A DNA stretch of 64,000 nt from Protula sp. h YS-2021 (GCA_949752745.1 OX457024.1:106727692-106791691), one strand, 5' to 3'; shown: positions 24,611 to 36,530, counted from the stretch's first letter. Numbers and translations are program-made. The notes: generated from the letters alone by a model not told the origin.

Positions 24611-26006
24611 ATGACTAGCCAAACTTCACAGTCCAAAAAAAAAAAACGTGCAAAGGAAAGTGCCAGTTTGTCATCTACAAGTGACTGTGAAAATATTTTA
24701 GATGAAGGGCATAATGGAATCGCGAAAATGTTCGAAAGACTTATGGATAGATTGGACTCGCAAGAAAGAATGTTACAAAAGGAAATCGGCGGCATAAGAA
24801 AAACTTAACAAGCTCGAAGCGATAGAGCGTGCATTACAAAGTCTTGAGACACGCTTTCAATCTCTTGAGAACAAGGTTAAAGTAAACGACGAGGATATTA
24901 GAGATTTAAAACAAAGTGTAGAATACACACAGAACGAGCTGGATACCTTAAAATCTAAGGTAGAGAGCCACCAAAATGACGAGGCAACAATTCGGTTGCA
25001 CAGTGAACAACTTGCTGCAATACAAGGGTCTGTTAGAGCTGTTAGAAGCGAATCGCTTAAACTCAAAGCTTACAGTCAACGCTAAAACCTACTTTTTGAG
25101 GGTGTGGAGGAGTCTCCAAACGAAAACTGTACATCACATGTGGACGGTATAATTTCCAGATGGTTAGGCCTGAACGGAGCGAAGGATTTCATAGACAAGG
25201 CACACAGGCTGGGCGCTAAAGCAACAAATGCAACAAGGCCAAGGCCAATAGTTGTACGCTTTACGATCCATTCCGCAAAGGAAAAAACGTACGACCGGAG
25301 AAGGATGCTCAAAGGCTCTGGAATATGGGTGAAGCAGCATCTACCAGATTCACTGCAAAGGGACGAAAAAACTATGTCAAATGTATTGAAGTTAGCGCTG
25401 ACTAAAGACTCATCTGCGCGGCTGCTTGGCAACAGACTTTTGTATAAAAAGCGACAGTATATAAAGTCTACTTTGTACCAGTCGGATATTGCCTTACACA
25501 CCCTGCATCAGAGAGAAAACGAGACGACCTTGTGTTTTAAAGGTGAATTCTCTCCTCTCTCGAACTTCTTCCAGTCACCAATAACAATAGAAGGCAGCTC
25601 ATACAATTGTGTTGAACAATGTTATCACGCTCAACGCGCCAGACGCAATGGCTGCCCAGAAACCTCCTCCACAATACTAGCCCTAGAAGATCCTGTAGAG
25701 ATAAAGCGGGAGGGAAAGAGGATTATACCCAAGTATGACACCAACACCGATGTCGATCTAAATAGAAAACTTATGCGTACTGCTCTGAAAGCAAAGTTTG
25801 AAATGCCTGTCCTACGGAAGATGCTAATAGACACACATCCCCGCACACTAGCAGAAGCATGCCCATATGACAAATTTTGGGGAACTGTGCGATCGCTTCA
25901 CGACACAAACTGCCTTCGAAAGGAGACATGGACGGGAAGAAACGAACTGGGAAAACTTTTAGAAGACATTAGAAAGGACTTGATGAGCAACAAAGACATA
26001 AATTAG
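24611..26006 (+). pseudogene. LINE ORF1: coiled coil, RRM-like, and NADAR domain
   Basis: A Lys/Ser-rich start (24611) leads into heptad-like sequence. A one-base shift at about 24804 changes frame, and a single in-frame TAA at 25083-25085 interrupts before LLFEGVEES; otherwise it reads through to 26006, about 465 codons. The middle part (FIDKAHRLGAKA, RPRPIVVRF, KGSGIWVKQHLP) fits the L1-type ORF1 RRM and C-terminal nucleic-acid-binding region. The last ~150 residues match the NADAR/YbiA (DUF1768) family: GEFSPLSNFF, VEQCYHAQRA, LMRTALKAKFE, DKFWG, GRNELGKLLEDIR. Known NADAR proteins act on ADP-ribosylated substrates. E171, D256, W259 and N280 (numbered from the codon at 25104) sit at conserved family positions. 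The NADAR part has no stop or shift, unlike ORF2. Confidence 0.8.
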
Positions 26007-26059
26007 ACAAGAATCAAACCTGTGTAAGAGCTTGGCCTTAGTTCACGCTCTTTAGACAC

Positions 26060-27240
26060 GGGAGGGCGTGTATGGGACCGCAGTCACACAAGATGAATTT
26101 CGATATGTATGTTTATGTATGTTTATTTACAAATTACGGATGAAACAAATCTTGCTTTTGTATGTTTATTCATACACTGTAGATCAATTAAAAAATTTTA
26201 ACCTGTCGATTGTGCAGTGCTGTCAATTTTTAAAATCGGGGGTTCAAATACAATTCTTGCATGACATACACATATCTGGGCTTAATGTGACACATTATGA
26301 GCCGGGACCTCATAGCCGAAGAATTCGGAGGTGTTTATGGGGAGTGTATGGGGCTGTATCCGTACAATTAGAATTTTGCTGGATATGTTTCTGTGTGTTT
26401 ATTCGTGCACTTTTAATCAATCAAGAACTTCTGTCGACCATGCTGGGCCGCCGGTTTTTGAAGTTGGGAGCTAATACACAGATCATGCGTAATATACACT
26501 CATTTGCGTTCTATGTCATATATTGTGCGTTGGGGTCCTATGGTCAGAATAGCTACGGATCTCCTTGGGGCGTGTATGGGTTTAATGATGTATATTATGG
26601 GCCGTGGTGTCAAAACCTAACAATTCGCGGGTCACCATCGGGAGTGTATGGGGTAGTATTCACACAATTAGAATTTCGGCGGGTAGGTTTCTGTGTATCT
26701 ATACATGCAGTCTTGGTCAAGCAGGAACTCCTGTCGACCAGGATGGGCCGCCAGTTTTTGAAGTGGGGCGTTAATATACAGATCAAGTGTGACATACATA
26801 CATGTGCGTTTTGTGTCATATATTGTGCTTTGGGGTCCTATGGTCGGATTAACCACAGAACACCCTGATAGCCAAACATTTCGCGGGTTAACTTCGGAGT
26901 GTATGGGGCCGCAGTCACACAAATACTATTTTGGCGGATGTGTTTTTGTGTATTTACTCATGCAGTTTTGATCGATAACTTATTTCTGTCGACCTTGCTG
27001 GGTGGTTGCCAGTTTATGGAGTTGGATGTTTATATACAGATCGTGCGGGATATATATAGGTGTGTGTTTTATGTCATATGTTGTGCGTTGGGGTCCAATG
27101 GTCAGATTAGACACGGGAAACCTCGGGACGTGTATGGGGCCGTAGTCAAACAAGTAGAATCTAGGTGTGTGTGTTTTTGTCTGCGTGTGTATACTCAAAC
27201 TGTGCCACTCAGCCAAGAATTTTTGTTGACTATGCAAGGT
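26060..27240 (+). repeat. Long-unit tandem repeat (230-300 bp) at ORF1/ORF2 junction
   Basis: About five diverged copies, each with GTGTATGGGGC.G, AGAATTTCG, TTTCTGTGT, CTGTCGACC, GGCCGCCAGTTTTTGAAGT, ACAGATCATGCGT and TGTGCGTTGGGGTCC in order. Unit starts near 26065, 26341, 26641, 26896 and 27125, so the period varies. One frame stays open for 266 codons (26068-26868), but the peptide has no domain and follows the repeat. Confidence 0.85.
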
Positions 27241-27412
27241 TGCCAGTTTTTGAAGTGGGTGTTAGTAAGTATTGCATTTTACAGTATATATGTGTATGCT
27301 ATTGCTATCCGACCACAAAAATCGCAGAACTTATTCGCTAGTGTAATTGCGCCTGAAAGTGCCACCTTTATTCGCAATGTCTTAGGCCATTGTCAGTTAA
27401 ATTATTGTCGTT

Positions 27413-27997
27413 ATGACCGCTAAAATTTATTTTAATTGCGGAACGTCACGCAGCGCCGGGCAAGCAATTCTGTGCACCAAACCAACCAACATTATTGAAC
27501 ATTCAGTAATAATTCCAGGTAGACTGCACATCTTGAAACTACAAACAACTGGAAAAACTATCACCTTGATTAACATTTACGGGCCAAACCATGAATCGGA
27601 AAAGCTTATATTTTTCAAAACCCTTGACTCAGTATTAATCAATATCGATTACGGGGACGAAATCATTTTAGGTGGCGATTTTAATATTGTGTTGGACAGT
27701 AATTTAGATAAAAAGAAGGGACAAAAAACACCCCCAAAAGTCAATATTCATTAAAACAATTGATAGAAAAAACATGACATGGTAGATATTTGGAGATATA
27801 AAAATAAAGGTACTAGAAGAAAGACCTGGTCTCAAAAAACTCCGTTCATTAGATGTAGGTTAGATTATTTTCTGATTAAGAGAAAGAGTATAGATAAAGT
27901 CACTAGCAGCAAAATAATAACGGGCGTAAAAAGTGATCACTCTATTATTGAATTATCTATTTTACTAGATAAAGACATTAGAGGTCCCGGATTTTAG
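27413..27997 (+). pseudogene. LINE ORF2: APE-type endonuclease, N terminus missing
   Basis: Starts inside the domain (FNCGTSRSAGQAIL) and continues to TLINIYGPNHES, ILGGDFNIVLDS, TWSQKT, RCRLDYFLIKRK and SDHSIIELSI, the expected order of endonuclease boxes. The first ~60 residues, including the metal-binding ETH box, are absent and the tandem array sits in their place. Stops near 27752-27778 break the frame. Confidence 0.8.
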
Positions 27998-28584
27998 AAA
28001 TTAAATGCTAGCATAATTAAAGAAGAAAAGTATAACCAAGAAATAAGAAAATTAATAGAAATCTTTGGAACGAAACACCTGAGCTCAGCAACGTCCTTGT
28101 TAAATTTGACTGGCTAAAATACAACATTAGGCTGTATTCGATTAATTATTGTAAAACAGGGCTAAAGAAAAGAGGACAAAGGAACAAACATTAATACAAA
28201 AAATAGAAGAGCTGGATATAATGATATGTAACGATCAGGCAAGTAATGCAGATATAAATGAGTATGAAAAATTAAAGCTTGAAATTGACTCTATTGAAGA
28301 AGAAAAGTCTAAAGGAGCTTGGCTGAGATCGCGACTAGAATACATTGAAAAAAAATGAGAAAAGTAACTCGTATTTTTTAAACACATCAAAATCCTCTTT
28401 CGAGAAAAAGACAATTAAAAGACTTGTTCGTGAGAACAACGAGGAGGTAACGGATCCTACTAAAATTCTAAATTTGCTTGAGTCTTTTTATATACACCTT
28501 TATTCTTCAAGGTTTTGAAATGCTCAAGAGAACACACACATTTATCAAAACTTTTGCATTGAACGGAAGCTTTCTCGAGATCAA
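27998..28584 (+). pseudogene. LINE ORF2 linker, decayed
   Basis: Lys/Glu-rich conceptual translation with many shifts (EEKSKGAWLRSRLEYIEK near 28300), typical of the endonuclease-to-RT spacer in L1-like ORF2. Confidence 0.55.
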
Positions 28585-29545
28585 ATGCAATTTTGTGAAA
28601 CTGAGTTAACAGTTGAAGAATGTTGGGAAGCTCTTAAGAATTTCAAACCAAATAAATCACCAGGCTGCGACGGATTAACTGCAGAATTTTATAAAGAATT
28701 TTGGGACTGCATTGGACCAAAACTAGTCGAGTGTTTAAATTTCTCCCGACAAACAGGGTTACTGTCAATGTCATAGAGAAGAGGAATTTTAACACTATTA
28801 GAAAAAAGGGTAAAGACCCTACAAAAATAAAGAATTGGAGGCCTGTCAGTCTACTTAATATCGATTACAAAAATTTTTACAATAACCCTGGCTAAAAGAT
28901 TAGAAAAAGTTATACCTGAAATTATTCACCCTGACCAGTCTGGGTTTATCAAAGGTAGATTTATAGGTGAAAGTATTCGTTTTATAGAGGATTTAATAGA
29001 GCATTGTGACCGTTTAGACGAGACTGGATTTTGAAAAGGCTTTCGATTCAATCGAGTGGCCCTTTATGTTTACGGTTTTAGAAATACTGAGATTTACAGT
29101 TGTGTCATTAATAATGGCTTTTCTTCAAATTGGTTTCAACTGAAAAGAGGAGTAAGGCAGGGTTGCGGTCTATCATATTTACTGTTTATATTATGTGCTG
29201 ATGTAATGGGGGATAAAATTAGAGATAATGAAGATATAAAAGGTATTACAATTGGTTCGCATTCCAACAAAATCAAACAATTTGCAGACGATTGTACATG
29301 TTTACTGAAGGATATACCTTCCATATACACACTGATTGAGACACTTAGAGGGTTTTCGGAAATGTCAGGTCTTAAATTAAATACGGATAAATCTGTTTTA
29401 ATCTTCTTAGGTCCGTGGAGAGAAAAAAGTATAAATGTGTTGAATATGTCAATTAAGAATGGGTCATTTAATATGCTTGGAATACATATTGGGCGGGATG
29501 AAAAACAAAATTTCTCATACAACTTTGGAAAAAATTGGAAAAAAC
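28585..29545 (+). pseudogene. LINE ORF2: reverse transcriptase
   Basis: Contains ELTVEECWEALKNFKPNKSP (RT box 1), then GLTAEFYKEFW, a frameshifted IIHPDQSGFIKGR and FEKAFDSIEW-like stretch (28900-29060), KRGVRQGCGLSYLLFI (29140), and IKQFADDCTCLL, where FADD is the catalytic box. GLKLNTDKS and LGIHIG follow. At least four frame breaks. The fold stops after NFSYNFGKNWKKL near 29545, where unrelated sequence starts. Confidence 0.85.
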
Positions 29546-29706
29546 TAGATGCTCGAGAAGCAGGAATCCGCCGGGTTCGCGCAAATTGTATACCTGATTA
29601 TGATGTTCCTGTGAACAACTGTTCCAAAGAACACCATGCAGCCTTGTGGTCAGTGAAGTAGAGGTTTGTAGACAGACGGACAGAATGAAAACTATATCCG
29701 TCCGGT

Positions 29707-30500
29707 TCTGCTTAGGAGCAGCCCTTGGTAAAATTTTAAATCAATCCAACCTCTAATGCGGGCTGTAGGCGCGTGAGACCGATATGTGTAAAGCTCATTC
29801 CTAATTCAGTTTCTTCAAATTTTAAAGTTTTTTCATTTTGACAATTTTGCTCGGGTCCGGTCGAATCCTGGTCACTGCACTGTGGGATGCTTAGGAGCAT
29901 CCCTGGGTAAAATCTTAAATCAATCCACTCACTAATGCGGCCTGTAGGCGCGTGAGACCGATATGTGTTATGCTCATTCCTAATTCATATCTGCAATTTT
30001 TTAAAGTTTTGTCATTTTGACAATTTTGCTCGGATCCGGTCGAATCTTGGTCACTGCACTGCGGGATGCTTAGGAGAAGCCATGGGTAAAATCTGAAATC
30101 AATCCACCCACTAATGCGGGCTGTAGGCGCGTGAGACCGATATGTGTTATGCTCATTCCTAATTCATTTCTTCCATTTTTTAAGTTTTGTCATTCTGACA
30201 ATTTTGCTCGGATCCGGTCGAATACTGGTCACTGCACTGCGGGATGCTAAGGAGCAGCCATGGCTACAATCTTAAATCAATCCACCCACTAATGCGGGCT
30301 GTAGGCGCGTGAGACTGATGTGTGTTATGCAAAGTATTTATTCAGTTTCTGCAATTTTTTAAAGTTTTGCCATTTTGGCAATTTTGCTCCGATCCCGTCG
30401 AGTCCTGGTCACTGCACTGCGGGATGCTTAGGAGCAGCCCTGGGTAAAATCTGAAATCAATCCACCCACTAATGCGGGCTGTAGGCGCGTGAGACTGAAA
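29707..30500. repeat. Tandem repeat, ~180-bp unit
   Basis: Four and a half copies beginning GGATGCTTAGGAGCAGCC, with ACTAATGCGGGCTGTAGGCG, TGTCATTTTGACAATTTTGC and TGGTCACTGCACTGCG in order (29707, 29886, 30065, 30242, 30422). Confidence 0.92.
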
Positions 30501-30504
30501 TTGC

Positions 30505-30550
30505 ACAGACGGACAGACGGACAGACGGACGGACGGACAGACGGACGGGC
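30505..30550. repeat. (GACGGACA)n short tandem repeat
   Basis: Simple GACGGACAGACG run directly after the 180-bp repeat array. A related run lies at 33258-33292, and another at 35566-35583. Confidence 0.9.
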
Positions 30551-30814
30551 CAACGAGAGGTATCTTATGTGGTGGCTGCATTATGTGGTAGCATCTGATA
30601 TGCCTGAAATGCATTTAAGTGGTAGGTCACGGACAAGATTATTTGAGAATAAAAAATACTTATGTGGTGGTTTATATTTGCCCGTGCCCTTGTGTGGTTC
30701 CCAGCAGGCGTCATGTCAATGTCAATAATGTTTATGCTTTGTGTGTGTCATTTGTAAATAAACGGAATTATATATGTGACACTTTACTGTATAAAGATAT
30801 TTTACAACTTATCT

Positions 30815-32725
30815 TTCAGAACTGCGCATATTTATTTAACTTGCGTTGATGCGTGGTGCTTATTTTAGACCAGTGCGCATGTTTATTTAACTTGCGTTAA
30901 TGCATGGTGCTTATTTTAGACCAGTGCGCATGTTTGTTTAACTTGCGTTAATGCGTGGTTCGCCTTTGGAAAAACTGCGCATATTTTTTTAACTTGCGTT
31001 AATGCGCGGTTCACATTTCGGATCACGGCGCATGTCAACTTAACTTGCGTCGATGTGCGATTCACATTTCGGACCAGCGCGCATGTTTGGTTAACGTGCA
31101 CTGATGCGCGGTTTGTATTTCGGACCACTGCGCATATCTATTTAACTTGCGTCAAAGCGTGGTTCGCATTTCGAACCAGTGTTTATGCTACTTATGTTGA
31201 TGCGCGGTTCACAATTCGGACCAGTGCGCATGATTACATAACTTGCGTCGATGCGTGGTTTTTTTCCGACCAGTGCATATATTTAACGTGCGTTAATGCG
31301 TGGTGCTTATTTCGGAAACTGCGCATGTCTATTCAACTTGCGTCGATGCATGGTTCTTTTGTCGGACCAGTGCGCATTTTTATTTATCTGGCGTCGATGC
31401 GCGGTTCGCATTTCGGACTAGTGCGCAGGTTTGTTTAGCTTGCGTTGATGCGAGATTCACATTTTGGACCAGTGCGCATGTTTCTTTTATTTGCGTTGAT
31501 GCACGGTTCTTATTTTAGACAAATGCGCATGTTTATTGAACTTGCGTTGATGCGCGGTTCACATATCGGACCAGTGCGCATGTTTGGTTAATGTGCACTG
31601 ATGCGCGGTTCAAATTTCGGACCAGTGCGCATATTTATTAAATTTGCGTCGATGCGCGGTTCGCATTTCGAAGCAGTGCGCATGTTTATTTAACTTGCAC
31701 CCATGCTCGGTTCACATTTCGGACTAGTGCGCATGTTTATTCAACTTCGCTGATGAGCATTTCGCATTTCGGACTTGTGCGCATGTTCATTTCGCTTGCG
31801 TTGGTGCGTGATTCACATTTCGGACAACTGCGCATGTTTATTTCACTTGCGTTAATGCGCGGTTCGCATTTGCAACCAGTGCGCATGTTTGTTTAAATTG
31901 CGTTGATGCGCGGTTCACATTTCGGACCAGTGCGCATGATAACTTAACTTGCATCGATGCGTGGTTCTTTGTTCGGACCGGTGCATATATTTATTTAACT
32001 TGCGTCGATGCGCGGTTCGCATTTCGAACCAGTGCGTATGTTTATTTACCTTGCGTCCATGTCCGGTTGCGCATTTCGAACCAGTGCGCATGTTTATTCA
32101 ACTTCCGTTGATGAGCGGTTCGCATTTCGGACTAGTGCGCATGTTCATTTAGCTTGCGTTGATGCGCGTTTCTTATTTTAGACCAGTGCACATGTTTATT
32201 TAACTTGCGTTGATGCCCGGTTCGCATTTCGGATCAGTGCGCATGTTTATTTCACTCGCGTTAATGCGCGGTTCGCATTTGCAACCAGTGCGCATGTTTG
32301 TTTAACTTGCGTTGATGCGCGGTTCACATTTCGGACCAGTGCTCATGATTACTTAACTTGCATCGATGCGTGGTTCTTTGTTCGGACCAGTGCACATATT
32401 TATTTAACTTGCGTCGATGCGCGGTTCGCATTTCGAACCAGTGCGCATGTTTATTTACCTTGCGTTCATGTCCCGTTGCGCATTTCGAACCAGTGCGCAT
32501 GTTTATTCAACTTCCGTTGGTGCGTGGTTCACATTTCGGATAAATGCGCATGTTTATTCAGCTTGCGTTGATGCGCGTTTCTTATTTTAGACCAGTGCAC
32601 ATGTTTATTTAACTTGCGTTGATGCCCGGTTCGCATTTCGGACAAGTGCGCATGTTTATTTCACTTGCGTTAATGTGCGATTCGCATTTGGAACCAGTGC
32701 GCATGTTTGTTTAACTTGCGCATGT
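30815..32725. repeat. Minisatellite, 51-bp unit with higher-order structure
   Basis: About 37 copies of ACCAGTGCGCATGTTTATTT plus AACTTGCGTTGATGCGCGG and TTCGCATTTCGG. A ~409-bp block (eight units) at about 31949-32152 recurs at 32358-32560, so segments were duplicated together. Phe/Arg-rich open frames across it are artefacts. Confidence 0.94.
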
Positions 32726-33384
32726 TTAAATAATAACCACACATTAACACAAGTTAAAAGAACGGATAAAACTGTAGGATAAGATTCATTTTGAGGTATT
32801 TTCTTCAAAAATTTCCCCTAAAATCAAAATTCAAGCACGAGCCATGCCCGACCGATCTAGGGCTGCCTCATACTAGATACCAAAAATAAATGAAATCGGA
32901 TAAAAACTGTAGGAGGAAACGCACTTTGAAGTTTATTCTTCAAAAAATCCCCAAAAATACAAACATTGTCCGCAGTAGGTGTATTCTTAAGATTCTCCCC
33001 ACCCCACAGCGGGATTTAAACAAATGCTGCTCTCCTTATTTGCTTTAGAAATTAGCTTTATAGTTGCATTATTTTCCAACAGATGGTGTTACAGGACAGT
33101 TGATCAACGGACTTTGACGGACTCCCTTATGTGGTTTGTTTTATGCTCAATGGGTGCTTATGTGGCTACCTCATAAGAACCACCACATAAGGAAGAAAAA
33201 CCACATAAGTGACGGATGTACCGAAAATCTACCACATAGCATAATCATTGTGGGTACGGACAGACAGACGGACGGACAGACAGACGGACAGAATGAAAAC
33301 TATATCCGTCCGGTTCCCGGCGGATAATGAATAATTTAAACAAGTGGGGGGTTACAGTTTTTACTGTATTATAATTATAGTACT

Positions 33385-34406
33385 TCGAGCCTGCCATACC
33401 TTCCCATATTTTACAGAGAAATGCTAGACTTTGCTAAAGAAATTTTGTGGAATAAAAACACTGAGTACGTCATATGGAACAACAAAGAAATCTTAGTAGA
33501 AGGAAAAAGCATATTTCTCCAAGACTGGTTTGATAAGGGTGTAATTTATATCCAGGATCTACTTACAAATGATGGTTCATGGTTATCGTACTCAGAGTTT
33601 GTTGAGACTTATCACATTAAACCAAACTTTCTGAGATACTTAGGAGTTCTATCAGCTATAAAACAAGCAATTAAAAAAGATAGATTAAGGCGGGATATGG
33701 AGCATTTATCTCGACCTATAAACAATTTTAAAAGTAACGTTCTATGCGTGAGGAGTGGAAATAAAATTGACATTTCTAAAGCTAAAAGCAAAAATTTTTA
33801 ATAGAGAATTTCTGTCGATTACAAGTAGTCCACCAACAGCAATAAAGAACTGGGTTTGTGAGGAAAACTTTTCTGGAGAGAAAATTTATGAAAGTTTGCT
33901 TCTATGTCGGAAAAGCATAAGGGAACCGAAACTGCTATCCTTTCAATTCAAGATTGTCCATAATTGTGAATACAGGAGAAAATCTTGTAAAATGGAAAAT
34001 TAGGGAAAGTGCTATATGCGAATTTTGCAATGTGGATAAGTCAGACACATTATATCATGTCTCTTTCGAATGTACAAATACTGTGACCTGGCTTGCAGAG
34101 TTGTTTAATATAATTGATCCTTCAGCTGAGATATTCACTACGCTCAGCAAGGAAGAATTTCTAGTTGGTACAGAAAATACAGCAGTGAACATGATTACGC
34201 TCATCATTAAACAGTATGTCTGCCATGTGAGAACCTATAAGAAAAATCTATGTTTAACGGTAATCCTTCATTCAATTTATAAACGGATTATAATTGATAA
34301 GAAAACACTATCTTGTAAAAATTTTTCAGATAAATATAATCAATTTCCAGAGTTAGTTTATCAAAGTGAAAATTATTTATTTCATAACATTACTCACAAT
34401 CTATAA
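33385..34406 (+). pseudogene. LINE ORF2 C-terminal region with zinc knuckle
   Basis: LPYLPIFYREMLDFAKEILW, GKSIFLQDWFDKGVIYIQDL and YLGVLSAIKQAI match the region after the RT thumb in L1/Tx1 ORF2. Two frameshifts (near 33790 and 33975) lead to ESAICEFCNVDKSDTLYHVS, a C-x2-C-x9-H-x4-C zinc-knuckle pattern. It ends at the stop near 34404, followed by a short UTR and an A-rich tail. Confidence 0.8.
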
Positions 34407-34649
34407 CATTTTAGGATTATGAATAATGGCATTTGTGTGCAAGGGTGCGTGTGCGTGCGTATGTTTTTAGGGGGTATGTATACCAATATTTGTTACTGGT
34501 TGTAGCCTTTGGTAATGAGGGTCTGTGATAATGGCAGTTCAAATGAATGTGGATTGAATAAATGTCGTGACGTTATTGTGAAATGTTCAGTGTATTATGC
34601 TCTTGTAAAATGTTAGTCATTTATTTGTAAGAAAAATAAACAATCAATA

Positions 34650-34680
34650 AAAAAAAAAAAAAGAAAAAAAAAAAAAAACA
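34650..34680 (+). other. LINE 3' A-rich tail
   Basis: CAATCAATAAA followed by about 30 nt of almost pure A, the expected 3' end of a retrotransposed LINE. Confidence 0.75.
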
Positions 34681-34892
34681 GTACTGGTGCCAGATTTTGT
34701 ATATTTAGACTAGGATCTCGAGTTCTTGTTTTAATCACATCTGGAGTTTCCACGTTTGTGTTAATGGTAAAATGCTTAATTCAGTTCAATAAAATATATG
34801 GATGCCAAAAAAAAAATATTGCCTAATAAACGTGAGAATGCATTCATGCAGCTTTATTTTAACTAACACTAATACCAAACCGCTCCAAATTA

Positions 34893-34959
<67 letters not shown>

Positions 34960-35942
34960 TGAATACTATTACCACAACTTTTACAATTAGTACTAAACTA
35001 ATACTACTATGACTATAACAATAACAGTTACAATAATAGTAGAAGTAGAAGAATTAGTACAAGTAGTAGTGGTAGTAGTAGAAGTAGTAGTGCTAGAAGT
35101 AGTAACAGTAGAGGTAGGCAAAGCAGTAGTGGACTTCATAGTAACAGTACTGACAACCACCAGTGACTTAAATGTTACACTAGAATACTGTCGTCATATC
35201 TATAAATAGCGCTAGGAACATTCTGCACTGGAGATCGATCTGAGGCTGTAACACATTTGTTTTGTCTATGGAATATCGTTTGCATAAAATCAATCAGTAT
35301 CTTCTTCTGTTTATTTATGGGTAAAGCTTTCAGCCTTCAAAAGCTGGTCGCTCGTTGTTCCTAAGAACGTGGATACGTAATATCATGACAGTACAATTAG
35401 ATACTTATGGACCTGCTAACACAGTACGCGTTGTCTTTAGTTACTCGGTTTTAAGGTGATTATTCATTTACTGGGTTTTTTTTCACATAAAACAAGTAAG
35501 TATTTGTGAAACACAAGCAGGCCCAAACCGCCCCCAAAATTCATAGGGGTATAAAGCGATGACGGACAGACGGACGGACGGACACCCCAAACCTATAGGC
35601 CCCAATCCGAAGGGTTGGGGCCTTAATAGTTATAGGGCATATATTAAGTTAAATAGTTATAGGGCATAAAAATCGCACTATTTTGTACAAGAAAGGTTTG
35701 AAAATTGAACTCATTTTAACGACTCGGACTGAGGCGGGCATCCGTACTGTATCGCCTGGGTGTCAGGCACCGTCACATCATGGTGAATTATGGTAAAGGC
35801 ACAAAGGGAAAAAGTATAGTATCTGAGTACATGTATCTGAGTACATGGAGAGCAGTATTGTAAAATTACCTGGATTAGTTCCGATCAGCAAATCTTGTGA
35901 CAGTCCGACGTGTGCTAAAATATTTGCTTAAAACAGGGCAGA
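34681..35942. other. Intergenic; ATT microsatellite and possible 5' region of the NWD gene
   Basis: (ATT)n at 34890-34960 and a diverged AGTAGT/GTAGAA trinucleotide block at 35030-35110. If E1 is a late insertion, the promoter of the NWD-family gene should lie left of 35942, because only 35 bp remain between E1 and the start codon. I see no clear TATA box. Confidence 0.4.
35937..35942. repeat. Left target-site duplication of E1 (GGCAGA)
   Basis: Directly precedes the E1 terminus and matches 44317-44322. Confidence 0.85.
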
Positions 35943-35949
35943 AGTAGTG

Positions 35950-36290
35950 TGATAATAAGGGTTCTGGGTCACTTTGTGACGTCATACTGTCTGGAAATGA
36001 CGTCATCATGTCTGGACCGGAAGTGCTGTCTAGACCGGAAGTGCTGTCTAGACCGGAAGTGCTGTCTAGACCGGAAGTGCTGTCTAGACCGGAAGTGACG
36101 TCTGGACCGGAAGTGACGTCATCATGTCTGGAAGTGACGTCATAGCGTCTGGACCGGAAGTGACGTCATACTGTCTGGACCGGAAGTGCTGTCTGGACCG
36201 GAAGTGACGTCATCATGTCTGGACGGGAAGTCATGATAAGCGTTAGGATAGGCGCGACCCTCTGTGACGTCATCATGACGTCATACTGAG
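35950..36290. repeat. E1 left subterminal repeats
   Basis: Repeats of TCTAGACCGGAAGTGCTG and TCTGGACCGGAAGTGACG mixed with TGACGTCA sites. Mirrored exactly at 43969-44309. Confidence 0.9.
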
Positions 36291-36530
36291 ATGATGCTGT
36301 CTGGAGCGAAAGTGGTTTGGCCGAGTCAATCAACATGAAGCCAATGAACTCCTGCTGTCAATCATCATGACGTCACTAGTCACGTGACCTGTCAATCATC
36401 GGTCATGTGACCCTAACCCTAGCGAGACTTCCAGACCACTTTTTGACGTCATACTGACGTCCCTTCTACCATCTGTCTATCATACCTTCATAATACACAT
36501 TCATAATACACTCTATGGTTTAGGGGTAGG

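Larger units (their letters stand above)
29546..33384. repeat. Satellite-like block replacing part of LINE ORF2
   Basis: Between RT and ORF2 C terminus lie a ~180-bp repeat, GACGGACA runs and a 51-bp array. The sentence ACAGACGGACAGAATGAAAA followed by CTATATCCGTCCGGTTC occurs near both ends (29675-29706 and 33280-33311) in direct orientation. About 230-250 residues of ORF2 are missing, so this is a replacement, not a clean insertion. Confidence 0.7.
24080..34680 (+). mobile_element. Degenerate L1/Tx1-type LINE retrotransposon with internal replacements
   Basis: Order on the + strand: 5' UTR-like 24080-24610; ORF1 24611-26006; tandem array 26060-27240; ORF2 endonuclease 27413-27997; RT 28585-29545; foreign satellite block ~29545-33380; ORF2 C terminus 33385-34406; then a 3' UTR and an A-rich tail at 34650-34678. 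The RT wording (NKSPGCDGLTAEFYKEFW, FADDC) and the ORF1 style (DKAHRLG, then RPRPIVV) are typical of the L1/Tx1 group. Multiple frameshifts and stops make it non-functional. The 5' boundary is a guess. Confidence 0.75.

Noticed and set aside
26068..26868. 266-codon open frame between LINE ORF1 and ORF2
   Set aside because: Follows the period of a tandem array, part of which shifts frame; no domain and no similarity to LINE proteins.
35009..35209. 66-codon Val-rich open frame
   Set aside because: Diverged trinucleotide microsatellite.
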